In this document: in pieces, positions 1-8,285 of the stretch
Position numbering within the stretch: position 1 is the first letter of the stretch
Layout: the number at the start of each line of letters is the position of its first letter
Source: Collinsella sp944321445
GTDB taxonomy: Bacteria; Actinomycetota; Coriobacteriia; Coriobacteriales; Coriobacteriaceae
Strand: one strand, 5' to 3'
DNA: 64,000 nt
Assembly (NCBI RefSeq): GCF_030371825.1
Contig: NZ_JAUDDM010000002.1
The notes under the pieces: model-generated
Databases searched by the model: none
What the model saw: only the letters and a program-made list of their open reading frames with translations
Told to the model about the DNA's origin: nothing
Made by a program: the position numbers and the translations under genes

Positions 1-390
1 CTCGCGTTCGAGCAGGCCATGCACACCTTCGAGTTCCATCACGCGCTCGGCGTGTGCGACACCTACCTGCGCGCCGCCAACAAGCGCTGGAGCGACGCGA
101 GCAAGGCCGCTAAGAACGCCGGGGACGACGCCGCGATGGCGCAGGCACTCGTCAACGCCTTCCACGAGCTGCGCGTGGCGACCGTCCTCATGCACGGCAT
201 CGTGCCCGCGGGCTGCGAGCTCATCTGCGAGCACTTTGCCATCGATCCGGATGTCTTCTTCTCGTGGGAGCACATCTTCGATACCTGCGATGCACTGGTC
301 GAAGGCCTGGGCGAGCAGCCCGGCACGCACGCCGTGATCCCGCTGCCGCCGCGCTTCGATTTCTTCCGCAAACACCCGAGCCAAGAATAG
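1..390 (+). CDS. metG: Methionine--tRNA ligase, C-terminal part (truncated by window edge)
   Basis: The frame is open from the first base, so only the last ~129 residues are present. They look like the alpha-helical anticodon-binding domain of a class I methionyl-tRNA synthetase: helical sequence (HALGVCDTYLRAANKRW), the MHGIVPAGCELICEHF helix, and the typical MetRS ending PPRFDFFRKHPSQ. The enzyme charges tRNA-Met in the cytoplasm. The HIGH and KMSKS motifs would lie upstream. A long perfect hairpin starts 9 bases after the stop. The family call rests on this tail alone; another class Ia synthetase is less likely because of the PPRFDFF ending. Confidence 0.75.
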   Translation, partial: LAFEQAMHTFEFHHALGVCDTYLRAANKRWSDASKAAKNAGDDAAMAQALVNAFHELRVATVLMHGIVPAGCELICEHFAIDPDVFFSWEHIFDTCDALVEGLGEQPGTHAVIPLPPRFDFFRKHPSQE

Positions 391-398
391 GCTCTCGA

Positions 399-501
399 GC
401 TTCCCGGGTCGCCCGGTGCCGGCTCCCCTCCGCGAAGCGATCGTCACTTTGTTCCTCAAACGCTTCGCGGAGGGGAGCCGGCACCGGGCGACCCGGGAAG
501 C
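399..501. repeat. 41-bp perfect inverted repeat
   Basis: Arms 399-439 and 461-501 are perfect reverse complements, separated by a 21-base loop (440-460). It begins 9 bases after the metG stop. There is no run of T after the right arm, so it is not a standard intrinsic terminator, although such a stem in RNA would be extremely stable. It resembles a mobile or REP-like palindrome rather than a simple regulatory hairpin. Confidence 0.85.
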
Positions 502-856
502 AAGCGCCGTATTGGCGTGGGTGATGACTCCAGGCTAGGGTTGTTGTTGGAACTCATTTCGGGATGCAGGTTCTCCTGTGTCCCGTTTTTTATGCGGATT
601 CGCTTTAGAGGCAGAATGGCGGTGGATTGTTGCAGGTTTTTGCGGCTTATAGACTCGTGCAGATTCAAGTCCCACCAAACGACATCTGACTCGCACGAGC
701 CAACTGGGATTTTACCGTTCCTGCCTAACCACTCGGATGGCATCTCTATCGAGGTCGAAAACGAGGTGTCGACAAGCTGCAAAAACCTGCATTTTTCGAG
801 CACCTCGCTGCCTCGACAGGCTCGCAACACGTTGTAGCGTCCCGATGAGTTTGCAA
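502..856. other. Intergenic region without a supported gene; contains nested inverted repeats
   Basis: This 355-base stretch is lower in GC than its surroundings. An open frame at 517-837 has no ribosome site, unusual codon choice and no recognisable domain. Twelve-base arms at 632-643 and 779-790 are exact reverse complements (GCAGGTTTTTGC), with a second pair nested inside (CTCGTGC 654-660 and GCACGAG 693-699). I read it as non-coding, possibly a decayed palindromic element. Confidence 0.5.
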
Positions 857-885
857 TTGAATAACAACGGTCTTTGGGGCATAAT
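857..885 (+). promoter_or_regulatory. Candidate sigma-70-type promoter for the acetyltransferase gene
   Basis: TTGAAT (857-862) and CATAAT (880-885) are separated by 17 bases and end 31 bases before the start codon at 917. Direct sequence match only. Confidence 0.45.
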
Positions 886-916
886 TTCTTGGTTTTCTGA
901 CAGGAAGGGATTCGTG

Positions 917-1474
917 ATGACCCAGCAGCTGCATATGCGCCGTGCGCGCGCCGATGAAGCGCCTCGTGTGATGGAGATTCTTGAAGACGGGAAACACTCC
1001 ATCGCTCGGTTTGGCATCGAACAGTGGCAGCACGGGTACCCCAATCTCGAGGCAGTCGAGCGAGATATCGCCGTGAACGCCTGCTATGTCGCCGAAGACG
1101 CCGACGGCACACTGCTTGGGTCGCTGGCGCTGCTGGGCGGCATCGATGCCGAGTATTGCCGAGCACAGGTGGGATGGCTCACCGACAACCCGTTCGAAGG
1201 CGTGGGCATTGCCCCCTACCTCGCCATCCACCGCAGCGCCACCGCGGCCGAGGCGCTCAAGCGCGGCGTCATGGGCTTCATGTTCGGCGAGGCGGAAAGC
1301 ATCGCCCGCGCGCGCGGCCTTTCGAGCATCCGCATCGACACCCATCCGGGCAACATCGCCATGCGCCGCTTTTTGGCCAAGCAGGGCTTTACCGAGCTCG
1401 CCCCCTTCGAACTCACCCAAAAGGGCGACGCCGAGACGGACCTCACCCGCATCGCTTACGAAAAGCTCGTTTAG
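917..1474 (+). CDS. GNAT-family N-acetyltransferase
   Basis: A 185-residue protein with a single GNAT fold. The C-terminal part carries the acetyl-CoA-binding and motif-B pattern typical of the family (FMFGEAESIARARGL then RIDTHPGNIAMRRFLAKQGF). The substrate cannot be deduced. The start at 917 follows an AGGAAGGGA ribosome site; the frame is open further upstream, but that part has poor coding character. A histidine phosphatase gene starts 6 bases after its stop, so the two are probably co-transcribed. Confidence is high for the family and low for any specific role. Confidence 0.85.
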   Translation: MTQQLHMRRARADEAPRVMEILEDGKHSIARFGIEQWQHGYPNLEAVERDIAVNACYVAEDADGTLLGSLALLGGIDAEYCRAQVGWLTDNPFEGVGIAPYLAIHRSATAAEALKRGVMGFMFGEAESIARARGLSSIRIDTHPGNIAMRRFLAKQGFTELAPFELTQKGDAETDLTRIAYEKLV

Positions 1475-1480
1475 GCTCGT

Positions 1481-2071
1481 ATGCAGCGTCTGTACCTCAT
1501 GCGCCACGGCGAGACGCAGAGCAACGCCGCCGGCATTCTGCAGGGTGGACTCGACTCGCCTCTGACCGAGCGCGGCGCGGCCCAGGCGCAGGCCGCTGAC
1601 AGTTGGATGCGCTCTCGCGCGGCGAAGATCGGCGCTGTTTGTACCTCGCCGCTCGGGCGCGCGCGGCAGACGCTCGAGATCATGCGCAACGCCGATTCTC
1701 ACCTTGCCGCGCTGCCCATCGAAGTCGAACCCTGCCTGTCCGAGCTGCGCTATGGCGCGTTTGAAGGGCATGCGCTGGGCGACCTTCCCGATGACCCCTG
1801 GAAGCCGGGCGAGACGTACCGCGCGCACGGTGGAGAGGCGCAGGCGGATACATCCGTTCGCATCGTCCACGGTCTAGCCCGCATCATGCGCAAGCATCCC
1901 GATGCCGATGTGCTCGCCATCTCGCACGGCACCGTTATGGGCCTTTTCTGGGCGGCGAGCTCGCGCAACCGGACCTGCCCTCCCCCATCGCTCGACAACG
2001 GGTGCATTCTCATCTTCGATTTCGACCGCACGCGCGGCGTCTTTACGTATCTCGAGGAAATCGTGCCCTAG
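1481..2071 (+). CDS. Histidine phosphatase (phosphoglycerate mutase-like) family protein
   Basis: A 196-residue protein opening with the phosphohistidine motif LYLMRHGETQSN (catalytic His near residue 9), then SPLGRARQT, the general acid/base region around SELRYGAFEGH, and the second histidine in SHGTVMG. These are the hallmarks of the branch-1 histidine phosphatase superfamily, which dephosphorylates small phosphorylated metabolites. It faces the end of the cobalamin operon and a second family member (cobC) lies inside that operon, so this one could be another phosphatase of unknown substrate. It sits 6 bases after the acetyltransferase gene. Confidence 0.85.
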   Translation: MQRLYLMRHGETQSNAAGILQGGLDSPLTERGAAQAQAADSWMRSRAAKIGAVCTSPLGRARQTLEIMRNADSHLAALPIEVEPCLSELRYGAFEGHALGDLPDDPWKPGETYRAHGGEAQADTSVRIVHGLARIMRKHPDADVLAISHGTVMGLFWAASSRNRTCPPPSLDNGCILIFDFDRTRGVFTYLEEIVP

Positions 2072-2126
2072 CAGCGAGGCCATACCTATTCACGAAAAAG
2101 CGCCCAAGCTCGAATGCGAGCAGCAC

Positions 2127-2870
2127 CTACACGCCCAGCAGGGCGCAAACCTCCTCAAACGAGAGGGCGTCGGCTCGATCATCAGGCCGCGCGACCACGA
2201 TTGCGCGCGCGCCCGCATCACGTGCCGCCGCGATCTTCTCGCCCTCGCCGCCCGCCGCGCCCGACGCCTTCGTAACCAACCACGATGCGTCGACATGTTT
2301 GAGCATCGCGACGTTGAGCTCATACGAAAAGGGCCCCTGCATGGCAATGATGTGCGGAGCGGGAAACCCGAGCTCGCGCATATGGGCGATAACGCCGGCA
2401 TCGGGCAAAACGCGCAGGTAGACGCGCTCGATCATCTCGGGCACAGCAAATGCCGCCGCCTCCTTGCTGCCCGTCGTGACGAGCGCCCGCCCCTTGCGGC
2501 CGCGCAGATAGGCGGCGGCCTCCGCAACAGAAGCCACGCGCACCGCGTCGTCTGCCGCAGGAAGACGACGCCGCGCGATGCGCACCGAGCGGATGCCGAT
2601 GCGGGCGCAAGCTGCCGCAATCGTACGGCTTGCCTCGATGGCAAACGGATGCGTGGCATCGATGGCCATCTCGCATCCGGCCAGCGCCGCTACCATGCCC
2701 TCCTCGTCCAGACGTCCGGCATGGACCTCGATACCCGGCAGGCCGGCAACGAGTGTCTCACCGTATTCGGTCGCCGTGAACGCGCGCGCCGACCGACCGG
2801 AGGCAGACAGGCGCTCGCAAAGCTCGCGACCTTCGGTCGTGCCGGCAAAAATCGCAAGGTCGCCGCTCAT
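2127..2870 (-). CDS. cbiJ: Cobalt-precorrin-6A reductase
   Basis: A 247-residue protein of the CbiJ/CobK family, which uses NADPH to reduce the macrocycle of (cobalt-)precorrin-6A. The N-terminus carries the family's nucleotide-site opening (LAIFAGTTEGREL), followed by a DATHPFA segment near residue 90 and the C-terminal segment VAMLKHVDASWLVTKASG, all typical of the family. Its start overlaps the cbiC stop by four bases (ATGA), so translation is probably coupled. It is the last gene of the minus-strand cobalamin operon and converges on the phosphatase gene with a 55-base gap. Length is normal. Confidence 0.93.
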   Translation of the reverse strand: MSGDLAIFAGTTEGRELCERLSASGRSARAFTATEYGETLVAGLPGIEVHAGRLDEEGMVAALAGCEMAIDATHPFAIEASRTIAAACARIGIRSVRIARRRLPAADDAVRVASVAEAAAYLRGRKGRALVTTGSKEAAAFAVPEMIERVYLRVLPDAGVIAHMRELGFPAPHIIAMQGPFSYELNVAMLKHVDASWLVTKASGAAGGEGEKIAAARDAGARAIVVARPDDRADALSFEEVCALLGV

Positions 2871-3508
2871 CGCTGCCCCTTGCGGGTGATCTCGTACAGC
2901 AGGGCGTTCACGATGGCTGCCGCCACGGTCGAGCCGCCCTTGCGCCCGCGCGCCACGATTGCCGGCACGTCGCGCGCAAGCAGCTCGTCTTTCGCCTCGA
3001 CCACATTCACAAAGCCCACGGGCACGCCGATGACCAGCGCGGGCTTGATGCGACCGGCATCCATAAGCTCGCAGAGGCGAAGCAGGGCGGTCGGAGCGTT
3101 ACCCACCGCGATGATGAGCGGTCCCGAGATTTCGCACGCGCGGTCCATACTCGCATGGGCCCGTGTGGTCCCGGCGGCACGCGCCGCCTGCGCCACCTGC
3201 GGGTCGGCCATAAAGCAGACGACCGTACAGCCCAGCTGTGCCAGTGCCGGCTTGCTGATACCCGACAGCGCCATATTCGTATCCGTCACAATCGTGGCAC
3301 CCTCGTGCAGGGCGGCAAGGCCGCGCGCGGCGGCATCATGGGTAAACGCCAGCGTGTCGGCAAACGAAAAGTCCGCCGTCGTATGGATGACGCGCTTGAT
3401 GATCGGCTCCTCAAGCGGATCGAACGCACGCCCGCCCAGCTCCTGGGTGATGATCTCGAAACTCCGGCGCTCGATCTCGTGCGGCGCGGTATACAGATGG
3501 TCGCTCAT
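2867..3508 (-). CDS. cbiC: Cobalt-precorrin-8 methylmutase
   Basis: A 213-residue CbiC/CobH-family protein. It moves a methyl group from C11 to C12 of (cobalt-)precorrin-8 to give (cobalt-)hydrogenobyrinate/cobyrinate. The catalytic histidine lies in VIHTTADFSF (about residue 41), and the family stretches TIVTDTNMALSGI, AVGNAPTALLRL and VIGVPVGFVNVVEAKDEL are intact. Length matches the family. It lies 37 bases after cbiP and overlaps cbiJ by four bases, so it belongs to the same transcript. Confidence 0.95.
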   Translation of the reverse strand: MSDHLYTAPHEIERRSFEIITQELGGRAFDPLEEPIIKRVIHTTADFSFADTLAFTHDAAARGLAALHEGATIVTDTNMALSGISKPALAQLGCTVVCFMADPQVAQAARAAGTTRAHASMDRACEISGPLIIAVGNAPTALLRLCELMDAGRIKPALVIGVPVGFVNVVEAKDELLARDVPAIVARGRKGGSTVAAAIVNALLYEITRKGQR

Positions 3509-3545
3509 CGGATAGCACCCTCCTCGTCATCCAACGTGTTTGGCC

Positions 3546-5048
3546 CTAGGCACCCTGCTCGATAATACGGTACACGGCATCCATGTCGATGGACGCGCGC
3601 ACCGCATCGGCAAGCTTGTCGTATTGACGCTCTTTATACGCGCGCGCATCGGAAGCGGGACGCGCGGCGGCAACCGGCAGCCCACGACGGTGCAGCAGCT
3701 GCGCCACCAGTGCATCGACCACGCAATCCTCGTCAAACAATCCATGCAGATAGGTTCCCAGCACATCGCCGCGCACGGCGCCATGCGGCCGCAGCACGCC
3801 ATCCGCCTCGCGCACCGAGGCCGCCGGCGCATCATCGATCTGCGTGTCGCCCGCATGGATCTCGTACCCGCGCGCAACCAGACCATCCCAACACGAAAAC
3901 GCACCTGTACCGGGATGCAGGGTGATCTCGGTCTGCATCAGATGCTTTTCGGCCGCAAACGCCGTGCGCACCGAAAGGAGCCCCAGGCCCCGCGCCGAGC
4001 CGCCGCCCTCGACGGCCAACGGATCGTCGATACGCTCGCCCAGCATCTGATAGCCGCCGCAAATCCCCAGCACAGGCGTGCCCTGTCCGGCAAGCGCCAG
4101 CACACAGGCCGCAACGCCCGACGAACGCAGCCACGACAGATCGGCCAGTGTGCTTTTGGTGCCCGGCAGGATCGCGAGATCGGGCCGACCCAGTTCCTCG
4201 GCCTGTGTCACATAGCGCACGCCGACGGCCGGATGGCGCATCAGAGGGTCAAAATCCGTAAAGTTCGACAGATGCGGCAGGCGAATAACCGCCACATCGA
4301 GAATGCAATCGTGTCCACGGGAGCTCAGGCGGCTCGACAGGCTGTCCTCGTCGTCCACATCGATATCGAGATACGGCACCACGCCCAGCACGGGTGCGCC
4401 GCAAAGCTCCTCAAGGGGGCGCAGACCCGGCTTGAGAATCGACACATCGCCGCGGAACTTGTTGGCCACCAGCCCGCGCACGCGTGTCCGGTCAGTCTCG
4501 TCGAGCAGCGCCACGGTACCGTAGAGCTGGGCAAACACGCCACCCGGATCGATATCTCCCACAAGCACGACCGGCGCGTCGAGCAGACGCGCAAGCCCCA
4601 TGTTGACGATGTCATCGCGCTGCAGGTTGATCTCTGCCGGTGACCCGGCGCCCTCGACCAGCACCACGTCGCAGTTCGCGGCGAGCGTATCGTACGCCGC
4701 GCGAATGGTCGGAATGAGCGAGCGACGGTAGGCGAAGTACTCGCGCGCGGGCATCGTGCCCGTCGCGCGGCCGTTCACGATAACCTGGCTGCCGCGCGCG
4801 CCCTCGGGCTTGAGCAGAATCGGGTTCATCGCAACGTCCGGCTCGATGCCCGCGGCCTCGGCCTGCATGGCCTGAGCGCGGCCCATCTCGCAGCCATCCT
4901 TGGTAACGAAGCTGTTGAGCGCCATGTTCTGGCTCTTGAACGGAGCCACACGCACGCCGTCCTGCACAAGCACGCGGGCGAGCCCCGCCACAAGCAGGCT
5001 CTTACCCGCGTTCGACATGGTGCCCTGTATCATCAGCGGTTTTGCCAC
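3546..5048 (-). CDS. cbiP: Cobyric acid synthase
   Basis: A 500-residue glutamine-dependent amidotransferase that amidates side chains b, d, e and g of adenosylcobyrinate a,c-diamide. The N-terminal synthetase domain has a BioD-like P-loop (GTMSNAGKSLLVAGL); the C-terminal glutaminase domain has the nucleophile cysteine in VLGICGGYQMLG (about residue 330) and a late TYLHGLFDED histidine segment. Length is normal. The start overlaps the end of cobD by 16 bases. It acts after cbiA and the corrinoid adenosyltransferase; the latter is not encoded in this window. Confidence 0.95.
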   Translation of the reverse strand: MAKPLMIQGTMSNAGKSLLVAGLARVLVQDGVRVAPFKSQNMALNSFVTKDGCEMGRAQAMQAEAAGIEPDVAMNPILLKPEGARGSQVIVNGRATGTMPAREYFAYRRSLIPTIRAAYDTLAANCDVVLVEGAGSPAEINLQRDDIVNMGLARLLDAPVVLVGDIDPGGVFAQLYGTVALLDETDRTRVRGLVANKFRGDVSILKPGLRPLEELCGAPVLGVVPYLDIDVDDEDSLSSRLSSRGHDCILDVAVIRLPHLSNFTDFDPLMRHPAVGVRYVTQAEELGRPDLAILPGTKSTLADLSWLRSSGVAACVLALAGQGTPVLGICGGYQMLGERIDDPLAVEGGGSARGLGLLSVRTAFAAEKHLMQTEITLHPGTGAFSCWDGLVARGYEIHAGDTQIDDAPAASVREADGVLRPHGAVRGDVLGTYLHGLFDEDCVVDALVAQLLHRRGLPVAAARPASDARAYKERQYDKLADAVRASIDMDAVYRIIEQGA

Positions 5049-6148
5049 GGCGCCTCCACCTTTCCCTCACCCGCAAGCGACGTGCGCGCCGCATCGATCA
5101 GCAGGTCGTTTTCCTTTGGCGTGCGTATGGCCACGCGGATGTAGGCAGGCGAAAGACCCGAAAACGAATCGCATGAACGGACGATGACGCCGCGCGCCGC
5201 CATACGCTCGGGCATGTCGCCGACCGGGCACTTGACGAGCAGGTAATTCGCCTCACCCGGCACAACTGCGCAGCCGGCGGCCTCGAGCGCTGCGGCGACG
5301 CGTGGCCGCTCTTCGGAAATGAGCGTACGCGTGCGGTCGACGAACGTCCTATCCGCAAGCGCCGCCACACCCGCTGCCTGGGCAATCGACGAGACCGCCC
5401 AGGGTGGGCCCGCCGCATACATGCGCGCGGTGAGCTCCGCATCGCCCGACACCGCATAGCCCAAACGCAGCCCCGCTATGCCGTAGAGCTTCGTGAAAGC
5501 TCGAAAGACGATAAGCCCCGAGCCAGCCGCCGCCACGCGGACGAGCGAGCGGGTGGGCCCATCATCCACGAACCCGAGAAAGCACTCATCGAGGGCAAGC
5601 AGGGCTCCCGCCTCACGGCAGCGCCGCAAAACAGCAGCAAGGACCTCCGGCGCAACCGTGCGCCCCGTCGGATTATTGGGCGAACAAAGGAACACGAGGT
5701 CGACGTCATCGTGAATGTCATCGATCAGACGCGTGCCCACGGCAAAACCGTCATCTTCTATCAGCACATGCTCGCGCATCTGCGCGCCCACAGCCTGAGC
5801 TGCCTGCGCATATTCTGAAAACGTCGGGGCGCACACGAGCACGGTCGCAGGGCGCAGCGCCGCCATAAGGCGCCAGATGAGATCGGCCGCACCGTTGCCG
5901 CAGAGCAATGCCGCAGGGTCGATGTCCTCATGCTCGGCGATCGCCGCCGCGAGCTCCCGGCACTGCGGGTCGGGATAGCGATCGGCATCGTCAAGCGCTG
6001 CCTCGGCCGCCTTGCGTGCGGCAGCAGACATACCGAACGGATTGGTGTTGGCGGAAAAGTCCACAACGCCCGCGCCCCAGCGCTCGCGGCTCGTCCAGAT
6101 ATCGCCACCGTGCCCATAGGGCCTCAGACTCGCAGCAGCCACATGCAC
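5033..6148 (-). CDS. cobD: Threonine-phosphate decarboxylase
   Basis: A PLP-dependent fold-type I enzyme that makes (R)-1-amino-2-propanol phosphate, the linker of the nucleotide loop, from threonine phosphate. It opens with YGHGGDIW and VDFSANTNPFG, and the PLP lysine is in FTKLYGIAGLRLGY. I chose the GTG at 6148 (another GTG is at 6142) because AAAGGTAAGG precedes it and the resulting 371 residues fit the family. The frame stays open to an ATG at 6325, but that would add 59 Gly/Ala-rich residues without a ribosome site. It overlaps cbiP by 16 bases. Confidence 0.88.
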   Translation of the reverse strand: MHVAAASLRPYGHGGDIWTSRERWGAGVVDFSANTNPFGMSAAARKAAEAALDDADRYPDPQCRELAAAIAEHEDIDPAALLCGNGAADLIWRLMAALRPATVLVCAPTFSEYAQAAQAVGAQMREHVLIEDDGFAVGTRLIDDIHDDVDLVFLCSPNNPTGRTVAPEVLAAVLRRCREAGALLALDECFLGFVDDGPTRSLVRVAAAGSGLIVFRAFTKLYGIAGLRLGYAVSGDAELTARMYAAGPPWAVSSIAQAAGVAALADRTFVDRTRTLISEERPRVAAALEAAGCAVVPGEANYLLVKCPVGDMPERMAARGVIVRSCDSFSGLSPAYIRVAIRTPKENDLLIDAARTSLAGEGKVEAPWQNR

Positions 6149-6361
6149 CCCCTTACCTTTGATCGCATCAAGGCTACCACAGGCAGCCTGCGCCAGCGCT
6201 CGCCCGCCCGGCATCTTCCCTATGGGCAACATGCCAATCCCGATGGCCGCGCCCGCCGACCCCCGCGATTCGGCAGCGTGATGCCCGCCCGCGGCGCCCG
6301 AGGCGTCCGCCCCGTATACCGGCAAGGCGCGGCGTCATCGACAGCTACCGGGCCTTCGCAT
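6149..6361 (-). other. 213-base gap inside the cobalamin operon
   Basis: This is by far the largest gap in an operon whose other genes mostly overlap. The cobD frame is open across most of it, but there is no good ribosome site at the upstream ATG. I checked the minus strand for the conserved cobalamin-riboswitch core and found only partial resemblance, so I do not call one. It may be an N-terminal extension of CobD, a leader, or decayed sequence. Confidence 0.4.
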
Positions 6362-7321
6362 TCATGCGCCCAGGACGATACGGCAGGCGGCCAAAAGGAC
6401 GAGCGCCACGAGAACGCCGGCGACCATGAGGCAGTTTGCCCGCGCGATGTCCGCCACCTCGACAGGACGCGTCGCGTCGCCGATTGTGGGCTTGTCGACC
6501 ATGCGACCGAAGTACGAAGCGGGGCCCGCGAGCTGCACACCGAGGGCGCCCGCCATGGCCGCTTCGGTCTGCGCGGAGTTGGGGCTCGCGTGATTCATCC
6601 GGTCACGCCGCCAGATGTGCCACGCACCCGACGCGGAAAGACCGACGAGCGGAGCGGCCGCGATAAGGCAGAGTGCCGCCAGGCGCGCCGGGATGAAGTT
6701 CACCACATCGTCCAGGTGCGCCGAAGCGCGACCGAAGTCGATATACCGCTCGTTCTTATAGCCAACCATGCTGTCGAGCGTGTTGATCGCCTTGTACGCC
6801 ATGGCGAGCGGCGCCCCGCCGACCATCATGTACAAAAGCGGCGCCACGACGCCGTCGCTCGCGTTTTCCGCAACCGTCTCAACCGCGGCGCGCACCACGC
6901 CCGCCTCATCGAGCGCCGCCGTATCGCGGCCGACGATGCGCGAGACGGCCTCGCGCCCCGCCGCCAGACCGCGATCGCGCAACGCCGTCGCCACCGCCAT
7001 GCTCTGGCGCCTGAGCTCGCAGGTAGCGAGCAGCTGGTAGCAGGTCCACGCCTCAAGCGCAAAGCGCAGCGCCGGATGCAGCAGGCCCGCAAGTGCGAGC
7101 GCGCCCCACGTGAGCAGCGCGGATCCCAGCGGCAGGCAAAAGGCGAGCACCCGCCCGGCACCACGGCGACCGACTGGCGTATCGGGAAACGCGCGGCGCA
7201 GACGCGGCTCCGCCCACGAGATGACGTGTCCCATGCCGACCACCGGATGCGGCAGCCAGCGCGGATCCCCCAGCACCAGATCGAGTGCAAAGCCGACCAG
7301 CACCGCCGCAAGCGTCAGCAT
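6362..7321 (-). CDS. cbiB: Adenosylcobinamide-phosphate synthase (membrane protein)
   Basis: A 319-residue CbiB/CobD-type integral membrane protein that attaches aminopropanol phosphate to adenosylcobyric acid. It has the family opening FALDLVLGDPRWLPHPVVGMGH, the central NASDGVVAPLLY and YKAINTLDSMVGYKNERY motifs, and several hydrophobic segments ending with one near the C-terminus (ANCLMVAGVLVALVLLAACR). Its start overlaps the cobC stop by 7 bases. The next gene, cobD, makes its aminopropanol-phosphate substrate. Confidence 0.95.
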   Translation of the reverse strand: MLTLAAVLVGFALDLVLGDPRWLPHPVVGMGHVISWAEPRLRRAFPDTPVGRRGAGRVLAFCLPLGSALLTWGALALAGLLHPALRFALEAWTCYQLLATCELRRQSMAVATALRDRGLAAGREAVSRIVGRDTAALDEAGVVRAAVETVAENASDGVVAPLLYMMVGGAPLAMAYKAINTLDSMVGYKNERYIDFGRASAHLDDVVNFIPARLAALCLIAAAPLVGLSASGAWHIWRRDRMNHASPNSAQTEAAMAGALGVQLAGPASYFGRMVDKPTIGDATRPVEVADIARANCLMVAGVLVALVLLAACRIVLGA

Positions 7322-7920
7322 GCGGCATCACCTGCAGCAGGTGCCGCACCCGGACGCGCAATCACCGCAAGGCGCCGACCGTCCCACGCGAATACCCAGC
7401 GCTCAGCGGGAGGCGTATTCGCGTCAAAGTAGTCGATAACGGGATTCGCGAGCTCGCATGCAACCGCCCGCACCGTGCCGGCGTGCGCCACGATAACGCA
7501 GCGTGCGTCGCCCGCATGCATGCGCTCGTTTACCAGCGCACAGAATGCATCGACCGTACGGCGGGTGAACCCCGCCTGGTCCTCCCCGCCCGGACAGGGC
7601 GCCACGCACCCGCCCTCAACCCACGTGCGATATGCCGCATCATCGGCGAGGTCGGCAAACGCCCTGCCCTCAAACGCGCCGAACGCCATCTCGCGCAAAT
7701 CGGGCACCGCGACCTGCTGTGCCGCGGGAAAGAGAATCGAGGCCGTCTGGGAGCATCGGCGCATGCCGCTCGTATAAACGACCCGAACGGTCCTATCGGC
7801 AGGAAGCTCCTCCAGCCGACGCGCCCCCGCAGGTGAGAGCGGCGAATCGCTGCCAGCGCCCTCGTACCGACGGTGCTCGGTACCTTCTGTGGCGCCGTGT
7901 CGGACGAGCTCGACAATCAC
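7315..7920 (-). CDS. cobC: Alpha-ribazole phosphatase-type histidine phosphatase
   Basis: A 201-residue histidine phosphatase with the RHG motif at the very start (VIVELVRHGATEG), SGMRRCSQTA, a central MAFGAFEGR acid region and the second histidine in IVAHAGTVRA. Inside a cobalamin operon this family acts as CobC, removing phosphate from alpha-ribazole phosphate or adenosylcobalamin phosphate. The GTG start at 7920 overlaps the TGA of the preceding gene (GTGA) and has AAGGGG upstream; longer readings have no ribosome site. The exact substrate is inferred from context. Confidence 0.85.
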   Translation of the reverse strand: MIVELVRHGATEGTEHRRYEGAGSDSPLSPAGARRLEELPADRTVRVVYTSGMRRCSQTASILFPAAQQVAVPDLREMAFGAFEGRAFADLADDAAYRTWVEGGCVAPCPGGEDQAGFTRRTVDAFCALVNERMHAGDARCVIVAHAGTVRAVACELANPVIDYFDANTPPAERWVFAWDGRRLAVIARPGAAPAAGDAAC

Positions 7921-8285
7921 AGTTCCCCCTTGAGCATCTGGGGCAGGCCGCAGACGAGGCGTACGACGGTATCGGCACGCTCGGCAAGCAGGCAGCCAAG
8001 GCGGCCCGACCGCTCGCGCCACGCACGCTCGCCGGCATCGATGGGAACGACGCCGCATCCGACCTCGTCGATCATGACGACGTCCGGATGATGAGCAGCC
8101 AACCAGGACATCGCCTCCTCGGGCTGCCGTACGCGCACAAGCTCCTGCACATGCATGATGGCGAGGGCGTCCTCGGTATCGCCGGCAAGCGCCGACGCAT
8201 CAATCATGCACGCGGAATCGATGCCCAGGGTACGCTGGGAAAACGTGCGCTTTCCGGCACCTTCTCCTCCAACGAGCAGAATCAC
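7917..8285 (-). CDS. Short CobU-like paralogue (122 residues)
   Basis: A small P-loop protein related to CobU, the adenosylcobinamide kinase/guanylyltransferase (usually about 180 residues). It has a nucleotide loop (GGEGAGKRTF, residues 6-15) and a well kept C-terminal CobU block (DEVGCGVVP near 73-81, then RSGRLGCLLAERAD and VCGLPQMLK). It lacks the central region with the guanylylated histidine and the DCLTLW-like segment. The full-size cobU two genes upstream shows the opposite pattern. It overlaps both cobS and cobC by four bases. It may be a kinase-only or accessory subunit; that role is inference. Confidence 0.7.
   Translation of the reverse strand: MILLVGGEGAGKRTFSQRTLGIDSACMIDASALAGDTEDALAIMHVQELVRVRQPEEAMSWLAAHHPDVVMIDEVGCGVVPIDAGERAWRERSGRLGCLLAERADTVVRLVCGLPQMLKGEL

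Noticed and set aside
517..837. 106-residue open frame after the 41-bp palindrome
   Set aside because: No ribosome site, atypical codon choice, no similarity to a known family, and it overlaps nested inverted repeats.
6149..6361. Possible cobalamin riboswitch before cobD
   Set aside because: Only short partial matches; the GGTGCAAATCC-like core and ACTGT box seen at 18262-18303 are missing.
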